Assembly: GCF_000468035.1 (NCBI RefSeq) | Contig: NZ_KI260542.1 | Coordinates: 40,062-104,061 of the forward strand | Reading direction: 5' to 3' | DNA from: Selenomonas sp. oral taxon 892 str. F0426 | Lineage (GTDB): Bacteria; Bacillota; Negativicutes; Selenomonadales; Selenomonadaceae | Length of the DNA: 64,000 nt | Shown: one piece after another, positions 1-8,441 of the stretch | Layout of the letters: every line of letters starts with the position of its first letter | Position numbering within the stretch: position 1 is the stretch's first letter | Made by a program: the position numbers and the translations under genes | Notes under the pieces: model-generated | The model's database searches: none | What the model saw: only the letters and a program-made list of their open reading frames with translations | What the model was told of the DNA's origin: nothing

Positions 1-49
1 AGGATTTGCTAACGAAAAGCGGGCAAAAAAGATGTGCTAAGATGGCAGT

Positions 50-71
50 GCTGAATTTATCAGTGCTTCCT
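50..71 (-). repeat. Dispersed palindromic repeat, copy 1
   Basis: This 22-nt core contains GGAAGCACTGATAAATTCAG on the minus strand. It is identical to cores at 5060-5081 and 63025-63046. Here it lies downstream of the clpB terminator hairpin, and a partner arm is not obvious in positions 1-49. The other two copies sit near predicted transcription starts, so this one may belong to the leader of a minus-strand gene beyond the window edge. That last point is inference. Confidence 0.75.
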
Positions 72-77
72 AAAATA

Positions 78-117
78 AGGAGCAACATGAAGGAAAATAC
101 ACCTTCATGCTGCTCCT
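78..117 (-). terminator. Probable clpB terminator hairpin
   Basis: On the minus strand GGAGCAGCATGAAGG pairs with CCTTCATGTTGCTCC around a short loop, followed by TTATTTT. The stem is about 15 bp. The U-run is interrupted, so termination may be incomplete. It lies about 110 bases past the clpB stop. Confidence 0.6.
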
Positions 118-122
118 GTTGT

Positions 123-193
123 GCCCCTTCCCCACAAGCGGGGCAGGCTTTTTGATTACGGCATATTAGCTTCCCCCGTCGCAACGGGGGAAG
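123..193. repeat. Two GC-rich palindromes between clpB and its terminator
   Basis: Positions 123-144 form a GCCCC/GGGGC palindrome. Positions 170-193 form a 10-bp CTTCCCCCGT/ACGGGGGAAG hairpin with a four-base loop. They occupy the gap between the clpB stop and its terminator hairpin and have no coding potential. They resemble REP-like intergenic units, but no second copy was seen in this window, so the identity is not established. Confidence 0.4.
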
Positions 194-226
194 TGGCGAG
201 CACAGCGAGCCGATAGGGGCGCTCAC

Positions 227-2800
227 TTACAGTGTCTTAAACGTAAACTCCGTCCCGTCAAACCCGAGCTCCACGGTATCGCCGCCGCGTACATCGCCCG
301 CGATGATCTTCTTCGAGAGCGCGGTCTCGACCGTGTGCGTGAGCAGTCGGCGGAGCGGACGCGCGCCGAAGTCGGGGTCGAAGCCCTCATCGGCAAGTGC
401 CGTGAGTGCCGCCTCATCCCACGTGAGCTGAATATCTGTCTGCCGTTCAAGCCGCTTGCTGAGCGCCGCGAGCATAATCGCCGCGATGTGCTTCACATCC
501 TCCTTTGTAAGAGCCTTGAACACAATCGTATCATCCACACGGTTCAGGAACTCGGGGCGGAAATACTCCCGCAGGAGTGCACGCACCGCAGTCTCTGCCT
601 CCGCGTAGTCCTTGCTCAGAATCTCATGCGAGCCAAGGTTGCTTGTCATGATAATAACCGTGTTCTTGAAGTTCACGACGCGCCCCTTGCCATCCGTCAG
701 ACGCCCGTCGTCGAGAATCTGCAGCAGCACGTTGAACACATCGCGATGCGCCTTCTCGATCTCGTCGAGCAGGATCACGCTGTACGGACGGCGGCGTACG
801 GCCTCCGTCAGCTGTCCGCCCTCATCGTAGCCGACGTAGCCCGGAGGCGCGCCGATGAGACGCGAGACGCTGTGCTTCTCCATATACTCGCTCATATCGA
901 TGCGGATCATGCTCCGCTCATCGTCAAAGAGCGACTCGGCAAGCGTCTTTGCAAGCTCCGTCTTGCCTACGCCCGTGGGACCGAGGAAGATAAACGAACC
1001 GATCGGACGGTTCGGATCCTTGATGCCCGCGCGTGCACGCAGGATTGCCTCACTGACTGCCGTCACGGCCTCGTCCTGTCCAACCACACGTTCATGCAGC
1101 ACCTCTTCGAGGTGGAGCAGCTTCTCGCGCTCGCCCGTCATCATCTTCGTCACGGGGATGCCCGTCCAACGGCTGACGACACGCGCGATGTCCTCCTCGC
1201 CGACCTCTTCCTTGAGCATCTGCTCGCCGTCCGCCTTCGCAGCAATCGCTGCCTCCTCTTCTGCGAGCTTCTTCTCGAGTTCCGGCATCTTTCCGTATTT
1301 CAGCTCCGATGCACGCGCAAGGTTCTGGGCGCGCTCCGCGGCCTCCATCTCACCGCGCAGCTCGTCCATTTCCTTCTTGATAGCACGCACGCGCAGAATG
1401 GACTGTGTTTCCTCCTCCCACTTCGCTTGGAGTTTCTGTTCCTCAGCATGGAGCTGCGTTTTTTCGGCGATGAGTGCAGCAAGCTTTTCCTTCGATGCCT
1501 CGTCCGTCTCCTTTTTCAGCGCCTCCTCCTCGATGTCAAGCTGGAGGATCTTGCGCCGAATCTCGTCCAACGGTGCGGGCATGGACTCGATCTCCGTGCG
1601 CAGCTTTGCCGCCGCCTCATCGACGAGGTCGATCGCCTTGTCCGGCAGAAAACGGTCGGAGATATAGCGGTCGGAGAGCGTCGCCGCCGCGACAAGTGCC
1701 GCGTCGCGGATGCGTACGCCGTGATGCACCTCGTAGCGCTCCTTCAGTCCGCGCAGAATCGAGATTGTGTCCTCCACACTCGGCTCACCGACCATGACGG
1801 GCTGGAAGCGGCGTTCGAGCGCCGTATCCTTCTCGATGTATTTGCGGTACTCGTTCAGTGTCGTCGCACCAATGCAGCGCAGCTCGCCGCGCGCAAGAAG
1901 CGGCTTCAGCAGGTTGCCCGCATCCATCGCGCCCTCTGCCGCGCCCGCACCGACGACCGTATGTACCTCGTCGATGAAGAGCAGTATCTGCCCCTCGGAC
2001 TTTGCGATTTCGTTCAGCACACCCTTGAGGCGTTCCTCAAACTCGCCGCGAAATTTTGCACCTGCAACGAGTGCGCCCATATCAAGCGAGTAGAGCGTCT
2101 TGTTCTTCAGCGACTCGGGCACATCCCCTGCCACAATGCGGCGAGCAAGCCCCTCGACGATCGCCGTCTTGCCAACGCCCGGCTCACCGATCAGCACGGG
2201 GTTGTTTTTTGTCCGGCGCGAGAGAATTTCAATCGAGCGACGGATCTCCTCGTCGCGTCCGATCACGGGATCGAGCTTGTTCGCACGCGCCGCCGCTGTC
2301 AGATCGCGTCCGTATTTCTCAAGCGACTGGTACCCCTCCTCGGGGTTGTCGCTTGTGACATTCTGCTTGCGGTGCTTCTGGATCGCGTCCTGCACGGCGC
2401 TCTTCGTCAGGCGGAACTCGCGTGCAATCGACTGCACCTCGTCGCTCCCGTCCGTGATGAGCGCGAGCAGCAGATGCTCGGTCGAGACGTATTCGTCCTT
2501 CATCGACTTCGCCAGTTCCTCGGCACGTCCGAGCACGCGCACCATGTCCATCCCCATGCCAAGTCGATTCGTCCCGCGCACGCTCGGAATGGCGGCAAGC
2601 TCCTTTTCGAGGCGTGCCTTGAGCAGCGGCAGGTCAACACCGCAGACATCGAAGATGGTTGCGAGAAGCCCCTCCGGCTCCTTTGCAAGTGCGAGCAGTA
2701 CGTGCACCGATGTGATTTCCTGATGATAGCGCATCGCCGCGATCTGCTGTGCCGACTGCAGTGCCGCGAGCGTGCGCGCTGTGTATTTATCCTGTTCCAT
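227..2800 (-). CDS. clpB: ATP-dependent chaperone ClpB
   Basis: This is the Hsp100 disaggregase, which works with DnaK to pull proteins out of aggregates in the cytoplasm. The 857-residue product has the full ClpB layout: two Clp-N repeats (about 1-145), a first AAA+ domain with Walker A GEPGVGKT at 205-212 and Walker B LLFIDEVH, a long charged coiled-coil middle domain, and a second AAA+ domain with GPTGVGKT and the pore segment GYVGYDEGG. The start at 2800 (MEQDKYT) is preferred over an ATG 18 bases upstream, because GGAGGG lies 7 bases before it and inside the longer reading. It has its own promoter and a striking inverted repeat upstream, consistent with heat-shock control. Confidence 0.97.
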   Translation of the reverse strand: MEQDKYTARTLAALQSAQQIAAMRYHQEITSVHVLLALAKEPEGLLATIFDVCGVDLPLLKARLEKELAAIPSVRGTNRLGMGMDMVRVLGRAEELAKSMKDEYVSTEHLLLALITDGSDEVQSIAREFRLTKSAVQDAIQKHRKQNVTSDNPEEGYQSLEKYGRDLTAAARANKLDPVIGRDEEIRRSIEILSRRTKNNPVLIGEPGVGKTAIVEGLARRIVAGDVPESLKNKTLYSLDMGALVAGAKFRGEFEERLKGVLNEIAKSEGQILLFIDEVHTVVGAGAAEGAMDAGNLLKPLLARGELRCIGATTLNEYRKYIEKDTALERRFQPVMVGEPSVEDTISILRGLKERYEVHHGVRIRDAALVAAATLSDRYISDRFLPDKAIDLVDEAAAKLRTEIESMPAPLDEIRRKILQLDIEEEALKKETDEASKEKLAALIAEKTQLHAEEQKLQAKWEEETQSILRVRAIKKEMDELRGEMEAAERAQNLARASELKYGKMPELEKKLAEEEAAIAAKADGEQMLKEEVGEEDIARVVSRWTGIPVTKMMTGEREKLLHLEEVLHERVVGQDEAVTAVSEAILRARAGIKDPNRPIGSFIFLGPTGVGKTELAKTLAESLFDDERSMIRIDMSEYMEKHSVSRLIGAPPGYVGYDEGGQLTEAVRRRPYSVILLDEIEKAHRDVFNVLLQILDDGRLTDGKGRVVNFKNTVIIMTSNLGSHEILSKDYAEAETAVRALLREYFRPEFLNRVDDTIVFKALTKEDVKHIAAIMLAALSKRLERQTDIQLTWDEAALTALADEGFDPDFGARPLRRLLTHTVETALSKKIIAGDVRGGDTVELGFDGTEFTFKTL

Positions 2801-2840
2801 AATGTATCCCTCCACCATTCATATGATTGCTCTTGGATTC

Positions 2841-2868
2841 ATTATAACAGTTAAAGTCAAAAAGTCAA
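2841..2868 (-). promoter_or_regulatory. clpB promoter
   Basis: On the minus strand TTGACT (2863-2868) and TATAAT (2841-2846) are separated by 16 bases. This is a near-consensus housekeeping promoter about 40 bases upstream of the clpB start. The -35 box lies inside the operator-like inverted repeat at 2853-2894. Confidence 0.8.
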
Positions 2869-2894
2869 ATACTTTTCTTTGATTTTTTGACTTT
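2853..2894. promoter_or_regulatory. Inverted repeat of doubled GTCAAA at the clpB promoter
   Basis: The left arm AAAGTCAAAAAGTCAAA (2853-2869) and right arm TTTGATTTTTTGACTTT (2878-2894) are inverted with one mismatch and an 8-base spacer. Each arm is itself a doubled (G/A)TCAAA with 8-base period. The left arm covers the -35 box. Canonical CtsR boxes use GGTCAAA heptads with a 10-base period, so this resembles a CtsR site without matching it. No CIRCE element (TTAGCACTC inverted repeat) is present. It is probably a heat-shock operator. Confidence 0.6.
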
Positions 2895-2901
2895 TATTTT
2901 A

Positions 2902-2950
2902 TAAAAAAAGTTACTGCGCAAAACCCAGCTGTGAACTTCGTGCAGTAACT
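2902..2950 (-). terminator. glnA terminator
   Basis: On the minus strand AGTTACTGC pairs with GCAGTAACT and is followed by a run of seven T. It lies about 50 bases past the glutamine synthetase stop and just before the clpB operator, so the two genes are separate units. Confidence 0.85.
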
Positions 2951-2997
2951 CCTTATTGTCCCCATTTCCTGTCATGAAGGGAAGGCTTTGGAACAAT

Positions 2998-4887
2998 TTA
3001 GATCATATTCTTTTTATAGCAGGCATAGAGCTCCTTGAGCTCCTCCATCTTTGCATACATCTCACGCTGCAGGGCAGATGCCGTCGGATAGTCGCCCTCG
3101 TTCAGTGCCTTGATAAGCAGGGTAAAGAGTGCCTTGTCGTCAATCGTATCCTTCGCAAGATAGATGCGCAGATCGTGAATCTTGTTCCACATATAGGCAT
3201 CCTGATCTGTCACGAAGTCACTCTTGATCTCCGTCATACGGCGCACAATATTGCGATTCTCTGGAATGATGCGGCTGATGAGCTCGATCTTCCAACGCAG
3301 GAGTGCACCCGTGCGGAACGACTCGATGATCTGCGGACGAAGCGTCCCTCCCGCTGTGAGCGCTGCGACTTTCTCCGGATAGAGGTCGAAGCCGAGCATA
3401 TTCTCCCAGACCGTTGCGGGCGGCTTTCCAAAGCGCGCATCGCGCTCATCTGCCGTGTAGTACTCGAATACGTCCTCCTCGCTCCGATAGGCACGGTCGG
3501 TTTCGAGGTAGAGGCCCTTCTCCCCTGGCTGCTTCGACAACTCGCCGAGAAGTTCCTCAGTACTGCGTCCAGCCGTATGCTTGATGCCGTCGAGAATCGC
3601 AAGATAGGATGCGGCAATGACGAGGTAAGTGTTCGAATACGGATTCGTCGCACGCAGCTCGAAACGCGTTGCAATTGGATTTTTAAGGTCACGAATGAGA
3701 CTCACAAGCACCGTACGGTTGCGTGACGGGATCGCGGGCGATGCGCCGAACGAGGTGACGACACATACCGGCGCCTCAAAGCCCGGCTTCAGGCGGTTGA
3801 ACGCGTCGTTCGTCGCCGAGACGAACGGGTTGATCGCCTCGTAGTTCTTGAGCAGCCCCATCAGTGCGCCGTAGCCGACCGCATTCATATAGTGTGCATT
3901 CTGATCATCGGCGGCAAAGAGGCTGTGCCTCTTGCCGTCCTTCGTGATCGCCGCAAGGCTCAGATGCGTATGCTCGCCGTTGCCCGCAAGCCCGATCAGC
4001 GGCTTTGCCTTAAAGTTTACCTCAAGTCCGTAGAGACGGAAGATCTCGCGGACAAAGGTACGAACGAAGAGTTCGTTATCCGCCGCCTGCACGGCATTGT
4101 CATACTGCCAATCGATTTCAATCTGCTCGCAGACGTGCGTCATACGGCCGCTCTCGTCGATCTGCGCCTTGAGTCCCCCGACTTCCTTGTGCCCCATCTC
4201 CATATGGAAGCCATATTTATCCAGCTGAATAAGGCAGTCTTCAAGTGCCGTACGCACCGCTCCGTGCGTACGCTCCCAATACTGCTCGTTCATTACCTGC
4301 GACGCCGACATCTCTTCGATGGATGCATTATCATCGAGCGGCGTCTTGACCCAAAATTCAAGCTCCGTTGCAGACGTAAAGGAAATGTCCACTATATCCG
4401 CTCCGTTTAGGCTTGGCGCACCTGAGATCTTCGGATTTGCATGGAAAAAATCGAGGAGTTCCTGCTTGACATATGCAAGCGTATCCACGAGTACCGCACG
4501 CGAATCGACGCGCTTCCCCTCGTGAATGATAAAGGAAGGAATCCGCAGCGTACCGATGGGCAGCCCCGTCTCCTCGTCCGTCCCCTCGGGGTCATAGTCG
4601 ACAAACCAGTTGACTGCAGGATCAATCGGCAGATCCACCTTCGCGTTATTAATCGTCGCGATCTTCGGCAGAACCACGGAGGAGCCATCTGTCTGCACAG
4701 CGGTTCCGTTGTAGAATTTCTCGATATCTTCAATAAATATCCGCACGGGGATCTTCTCATCCGTATCATTTCCCGCCATGTCGATGCCGACAAGCGAGAC
4801 GAAGCGCACCTCGGGATGTGCCTTGAGCTGCCGGATGATCTCTTCGCGCGGCGTGTTGGCGGGAATCTTATAGAGAAGCTCGTTCAT
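2998..4887 (-). CDS. glnA: Glutamine synthetase, long form
   Basis: The enzyme makes glutamine from glutamate, ammonia and ATP. At 629 residues it is longer than ordinary GSI (about 450) and shorter than GSIII (about 700). Visible active-site segments are ELEFWVKT, HMEMGHKEVGG, the NGEHTHLSL histidine loop, NRTVLVS and RFELRATNPYSNTYL. The last 150 or so residues are a helical, charged extension absent from standard GSI. The start at 4887 (MNELLYK) was chosen because AAAGGGTGG precedes it; the 27 upstream codons lack a ribosome site and read as leader. A promoter lies at 4959-4988. It is single and monocistronic. The general function is clear; the subfamily is less sure. Confidence 0.9.
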   Translation of the reverse strand: MNELLYKIPANTPREEIIRQLKAHPEVRFVSLVGIDMAGNDTDEKIPVRIFIEDIEKFYNGTAVQTDGSSVVLPKIATINNAKVDLPIDPAVNWFVDYDPEGTDEETGLPIGTLRIPSFIIHEGKRVDSRAVLVDTLAYVKQELLDFFHANPKISGAPSLNGADIVDISFTSATELEFWVKTPLDDNASIEEMSASQVMNEQYWERTHGAVRTALEDCLIQLDKYGFHMEMGHKEVGGLKAQIDESGRMTHVCEQIEIDWQYDNAVQAADNELFVRTFVREIFRLYGLEVNFKAKPLIGLAGNGEHTHLSLAAITKDGKRHSLFAADDQNAHYMNAVGYGALMGLLKNYEAINPFVSATNDAFNRLKPGFEAPVCVVTSFGASPAIPSRNRTVLVSLIRDLKNPIATRFELRATNPYSNTYLVIAASYLAILDGIKHTAGRSTEELLGELSKQPGEKGLYLETDRAYRSEEDVFEYYTADERDARFGKPPATVWENMLGFDLYPEKVAALTAGGTLRPQIIESFRTGALLRWKIELISRIIPENRNIVRRMTEIKSDFVTDQDAYMWNKIHDLRIYLAKDTIDDKALFTLLIKALNEGDYPTASALQREMYAKMEELKELYACYKKNMI

Positions 4888-4958
4888 CTTGCGTACCACC
4901 CTTTTTCTAAAAGAATGCCGAACAGATCCCTGTCCGCACGGCAAAACCACACGCGCCC

Positions 4959-4988
4959 ATCTTACCATTTTTCGGAGGTCGTTGTAAA
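4959..4988 (-). promoter_or_regulatory. Probable glnA promoter
   Basis: On the minus strand TTTACA (4983-4988) and TAAGAT (4959-4964) are 18 bases apart. They lie about 70 bases upstream of the chosen glnA start. Confidence 0.55.
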
Positions 4989-5028
4989 GATTTGAGAAGA
5001 AGTATTCATTTCCTTAATCTGGTACGCA

Positions 5029-5057
5029 TTGACGGCGATTCCCTATACACATAGAAT
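5029..5057 (+). promoter_or_regulatory. Promoter of the DUF4153 gene
   Basis: TTGACG (5029-5034) and TAGAAT (5052-5057) are separated by 17 bases. The expected start of transcription, near 5064, falls at the left end of the repeat palindrome 5060-5117, so the transcript would begin within that hairpin. Confidence 0.65.
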
Positions 5058-5059
5058 AT

Positions 5060-5117
5060 AGGAAGCACTGATAAATTCAGCACCAATACGACGGACTTCA
5101 TTTTATCAGTGATTCCT
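5060..5117 (+). repeat. Dispersed palindromic repeat, copy 2 (MITE-like)
   Basis: The left arm AGGAAGCACTGATAAA (5060-5075) and right arm TTTATCAGTGATTCCT (5102-5117) are inverted with one mismatch across a 26-base loop. The left 22 bases are identical to copies at 50-71 and 63025-63046. There is no U-run after the hairpin, so it is not a terminator. It may be a miniature mobile unit or a leader structure. Confidence 0.75.
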
Positions 5118-5155
5118 TAGCAAACGAATACCAATGCACAGAGAGGATGATTGCT

Positions 5156-6787
5156 ATGAATATCACCATACGCATCTTGCGGCTGAAGGGGCGGGCGCAT
5201 GAACTCCTTCGCCGTTTTCCAGTTGCTGTCTTTTGGCAGACGGTTCTTGTCCTCGTCGGTGCAGGCATTATTCTGCTGCGCCCCGGTTTGTATGAGGAGG
5301 GTTGGCACAGCGATTATTTCGAGCATCTCGTGCGCCTCGCACCCGCTGTCTTCGGCGCATGGATGACGGCAGTCACCTGCCGCCTCTTCACGGATGTATT
5401 TCCAGTAAAAAAGGCCTTGCTGCTGCGCGCGGCGTCGTCTGCCGTCCTGTTCCTCCTCCTTGCCTATGCGTGGTATGGCGTGGAAAATCCGAGCCGCCAG
5501 CTGATCGTTGGGACACAGGGCATCTATCTCGCACTCGCCTTTCTCGCGCTCTTCCTCCTCGAACGTGCGAACAGAGCCCCGGGGCTGCCCGCCCTCCTCT
5601 TTGCCGCCGCATTTTCCATCGCGACGAGCATCCTGCTCTTTCTCGGACTCATCCTCTGCGTCGCCGCATTCTGGGCGCTGATCATCACCGATGCGGACGG
5701 ATGGCTTCCCGAGACGACCTATCTCTTCTCCGGTCTGATCGCCTACGGCGGCTGGGGATTTTCCTCATTCCTCGGCGCACTGACAAATGCGGGCGCACGC
5801 TATGAGTTCCCCGCAGCCACAGAGAAGCTGCTCCTCTATCTCTTCTTCCCTGTCTATCTTCTCCTGCTCCTTGTCCTCTACCTCTACGTCGGCAAGATCA
5901 TCGGTGCGGGCGAGATGCCTGTCGGCACGATGAATTGGTACGCCTCGTTTGCGCTCCTTGGCTTCGCCTTTTTCTTCGGCACGCTCGCTGCGCAGTCTAG
6001 GCTTCCCCTCTTTTCCCGCTTTCTGAAATGGGCACTCCTGCTCTTTCTCCCCATCCTCGCCGTCCAGCTCTACGGCGTCTGGCTCCGCTATGAGGCGTAC
6101 GGGCTGACAACGCTGCGCTACACCTCCATGATCTGTACGTTCTGCGGCATCTATGCGCTTGCCGTCGCCTTCCTTCGACGAAAGCCCCAGCAAGTATACC
6201 TCTGCGCCGCCATTCTCGCGCTCATCTTCAGTCTCACTCCGCTCAACGTCGTCGACGTGCCGCGCCGCAATCAGGAGGCGCGCCTCACGCAAATCCTCAC
6301 CGAGAACAATCTTTTGCAGGACGGTCGGATTGTGAAGCGCGACGATACACCGCCCGCGGTTGTGGACGAAATCATCGATATTGCGTTCTACCTCGAACAG
6401 GATGTCTCTCCGCTCGCTGCAGAGGTATTCGATGAGAATTTCAGATCTATGCATGAGAGCTTTTTCTTCTACGGCACAGATTTCACGGAGCTGTCCATCG
6501 AGGGCTACCACACGCTCATCCGTTTCGACACACAACAAATAACAGACGAGGGGTTCCTCGTACTCACGCGCACTGACGGAACAGAGGAGCGCATTGACCT
6601 AACGTCCTATGCGGAAATACTTGTGCAATATGGGAATCAACACGACAATATCCATCTTCTCAGCGGGGAGCTGCAGGATTACAAGATAGGAAATTATCTC
6701 ATCCATTTCGAGAATATTTCCATCCACAAGGCAGAGAACGGCACCGTCGTCTGGGACAGTGCAAGCGGATTTGTACTGGTCCGCTAA
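5156..6787 (+). CDS. DUF4153 family membrane protein
   Basis: The 543-residue protein has about 11-13 hydrophobic segments in its first 370 residues, then a soluble C-terminal part of about 175 residues probably outside the membrane. The pattern, including the aromatic loop FFPVYLLLLLVLYLYVGKII and the R-Y-T-S region before the last helices, fits DUF4153, a family of unknown function. The start at 5156 is preferred over 5147 because AGAGAGG lies 9 bases upstream of it and abuts the earlier ATG. It has its own promoter and is followed by a strong terminator, so it is a single-gene unit. No partner gene suggests a role. Confidence 0.75.
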   Translation: MNITIRILRLKGRAHELLRRFPVAVFWQTVLVLVGAGIILLRPGLYEEGWHSDYFEHLVRLAPAVFGAWMTAVTCRLFTDVFPVKKALLLRAASSAVLFLLLAYAWYGVENPSRQLIVGTQGIYLALAFLALFLLERANRAPGLPALLFAAAFSIATSILLFLGLILCVAAFWALIITDADGWLPETTYLFSGLIAYGGWGFSSFLGALTNAGARYEFPAATEKLLLYLFFPVYLLLLLVLYLYVGKIIGAGEMPVGTMNWYASFALLGFAFFFGTLAAQSRLPLFSRFLKWALLLFLPILAVQLYGVWLRYEAYGLTTLRYTSMICTFCGIYALAVAFLRRKPQQVYLCAAILALIFSLTPLNVVDVPRRNQEARLTQILTENNLLQDGRIVKRDDTPPAVVDEIIDIAFYLEQDVSPLAAEVFDENFRSMHESFFFYGTDFTELSIEGYHTLIRFDTQQITDEGFLVLTRTDGTEERIDLTSYAEILVQYGNQHDNIHLLSGELQDYKIGNYLIHFENISIHKAENGTVVWDSASGFVLVR

Positions 6788-6796
6788 GCACATACG

Positions 6797-6840
6797 AAAA
6801 GAGCGACTACACAGCAAGAGTGCAGTCGCTCTTTTTGCTT
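6797..6840. terminator. Bidirectional terminator between convergent genes
   Basis: AAAGAGCGACTACAC pairs with GTGCAGTCGCTCTTT with one mismatch, followed by T on the plus strand and preceded by A. It sits between the DUF4153 gene and the convergent ABC permease, and can serve both. Confidence 0.85.
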
Positions 6841-7584
6841 TTATTGCCTATTCCACGCACACAGCCGTCGTTCCGCAAAGTCAAGCAGGATAAAGAGCAT
6901 CAGCCCCATTGTACTGAGGACGACGATGCCCGCGTACATATCGAGGTAGTTCACGCGCAGCCACGCATCCATGATATAGCAGCCAATGCCGTACTGCGTT
7001 CCAAATGTCTCTGTGAAGAAGAGTACGGAGATCGCCGTTGCCATCGCAACGCGTACTGCCGTAATGAATTTCGGCAGGGAAGCGGGTACGATGATATGGC
7101 GCACAATCTGCGGAAAGGATGCCCCGAGGACGCGCAGCGGCGCGTACGTCTCGGAAGGAATTGCGGCAACCGCATCACGCACGCCAACGATGACCTGAAA
7201 GACGATAATGAGGAATACGAGCAGCAGCTTGCTCGTCTCCCCCACGCCGAAGAGAAGCATTACAACGGGCAGCAGGGCGATCTTCGGTACGGGATAGGTC
7301 ATGTATAGGACGGGCGCAAAGAGACGGTTCACACGAGGGAAATGTCCCATCAGCACACCAACCGGGTAGCCCACGGCGACAGCGGCAAATAGTCCCAGCA
7401 CAATACGCATAAGACTGTAGCCCGCATGAACGGAAATCGTTTCGGGGAATTTCGCCGCGAGACGCAGGGCCACCTGCTCAGGCGAGGGAATCACAGGCAT
7501 TGCGAGGAGATATGCCAGCCCTGCCCAGAGCACGATACAAAGACATGCGCCGAACACGAACATCCGCAGTGAAATTTTTCCCAT
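6841..7584 (-). CDS. ABC transporter permease, SsuC/TauC type
   Basis: The 247-residue inner-membrane protein has an N-terminal helix and about five further membrane segments. The EAA-like coupling loop reads YAPLRVLGASFPQIVRHIIVPASLPKFITAVRVA, shown here as two neighbouring parts: YAPLRVLGASF then IIVPASLPKF. This is the binding-protein-dependent permease family that takes up nitrate, sulfonates, taurine, bicarbonate or thiamine precursors. The ATG overlaps the stop of the ATPase gene as TAATG, so the two are translationally coupled. No substrate-binding protein is encoded nearby, so the substrate cannot be named. Confidence 0.88.
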   Translation of the reverse strand: MGKISLRMFVFGACLCIVLWAGLAYLLAMPVIPSPEQVALRLAAKFPETISVHAGYSLMRIVLGLFAAVAVGYPVGVLMGHFPRVNRLFAPVLYMTYPVPKIALLPVVMLLFGVGETSKLLLVFLIIVFQVIVGVRDAVAAIPSETYAPLRVLGASFPQIVRHIIVPASLPKFITAVRVAMATAISVLFFTETFGTQYGIGCYIMDAWLRVNYLDMYAGIVVLSTMGLMLFILLDFAERRLCAWNRQ

Positions 7585-8351
7585 TACACAATGCCCCCCG
7601 CAATCTTTGCACGCAGTTCCTGTCCCATTGCGAAGAACTCCGGCATGCAGCGATGTGTGAGATCACCCGCGAGTGGATTGTCAATGATCTCGGCGATGCG
7701 CCCCGGTGTCCCCGTCATGACGGCGATGCGTCCCGCAAGCATCAACGCCTCCTCGACATAATGTGTGACAAGCATGGTAGTGACGGCGTGCTTTTTCCAG
7801 AGAGACAGGAATATCTCCTGCATAGACTCACGCGTGATCGCGTCGAGCGCGGAGAATGGCTCGTCCATCAACAAGAGGTCAGGCGCAAGCAAAAAGGCGC
7901 GCGCAAGTCCCACGCGCTGCTGCTGACCGCCCGAGAGTTCGGACGGGTAACGCGTGAGGAGACCGGACAGTCCGAGATCAGATACAATCTCATCGAATGC
8001 ATTCATCCGCCCCGGATTCCACATCCCTTTGATCTGTGCGCCGAGGAGGATGTTCTCGCGCACAGTCTTCCACGCGAGCAGGCCGTAGTTCTGTGGGAGA
8101 AAGCCAATGCGCAGTATATGCGGATTAACAGGGACACCATCGGCGTACAGTGTCCCCGCTGTCGGGCGCACAAGTCCCGCCGCCACACGCAGCATCGTCG
8201 ACTTGCCGCAGCCCGATGCTCCGATAAGTGCGAGCACCATCCCCCGCTCAACACAAAGCGACGTGTCCGCAATCGCGTGTACGGCATCCGTCCCCGTTCC
8301 ATAGTCTACGGACACCCCCGAAAAGCACAGCAAGCTATCGCCCCCATCCAA
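7584..8351 (-). CDS. ABC transporter ATP-binding protein, SsuB/TauB type
   Basis: This cytoplasmic ATPase drives the downstream permease. All motifs are present: Walker A GASGCGKST, signature LSGGQQQR, Walker B LLLMDEPFSALD and the switch histidine in VTHYVEEA. The 255-residue length is typical. The start is a TTG at 8351. The alternatives are internal V codons, and only a weak GTGGAAA precedes the TTG, so the N-terminus is uncertain by up to about ten residues. The upstream gap holds only the satP terminator. Confidence 0.88.
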   Translation of the reverse strand: MDGGDSLLCFSGVSVDYGTGTDAVHAIADTSLCVERGMVLALIGASGCGKSTMLRVAAGLVRPTAGTLYADGVPVNPHILRIGFLPQNYGLLAWKTVRENILLGAQIKGMWNPGRMNAFDEIVSDLGLSGLLTRYPSELSGGQQQRVGLARAFLLAPDLLLMDEPFSALDAITRESMQEIFLSLWKKHAVTTMLVTHYVEEALMLAGRIAVMTGTPGRIAEIIDNPLAGDLTHRCMPEFFAMGQELRAKIAGGIV

Positions 8352-8393
8352 AAATTTCCACAGACATAGTCTAACACAAAATCGTCATTTCAA

Positions 8394-8424
8394 CAAAAAA
8401 GCGCTGCCCGTTACAAGCAGCGCC
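8394..8424 (-). terminator. satP terminator
   Basis: On the minus strand GGCGCTGC and GCAGCGC form a short stem followed by six T. It lies right after the satP stop and before the ABC ATPase gene, so the ABC pair probably uses another promoter or read-through. Confidence 0.8.
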
Positions 8425-8441
8425 ATGTCCATCTGATCTCA

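Noticed and set aside
335-2854. Long plus-strand open frame (839 codons) across clpB
   Set aside because: It is antisense to an intact, motif-complete clpB, has no ribosome site and no recognisable family, and arises from codon bias. Similar long antisense frames at 21506-23545 and 54015-56255 were rejected for the same reason.
4870-4905. AGGGTGGTACGC before glnA resembling the T-box core
   Set aside because: The ATG follows directly, and there is no downstream terminator/antiterminator pair or specifier structure. It is better read as the ribosome site.
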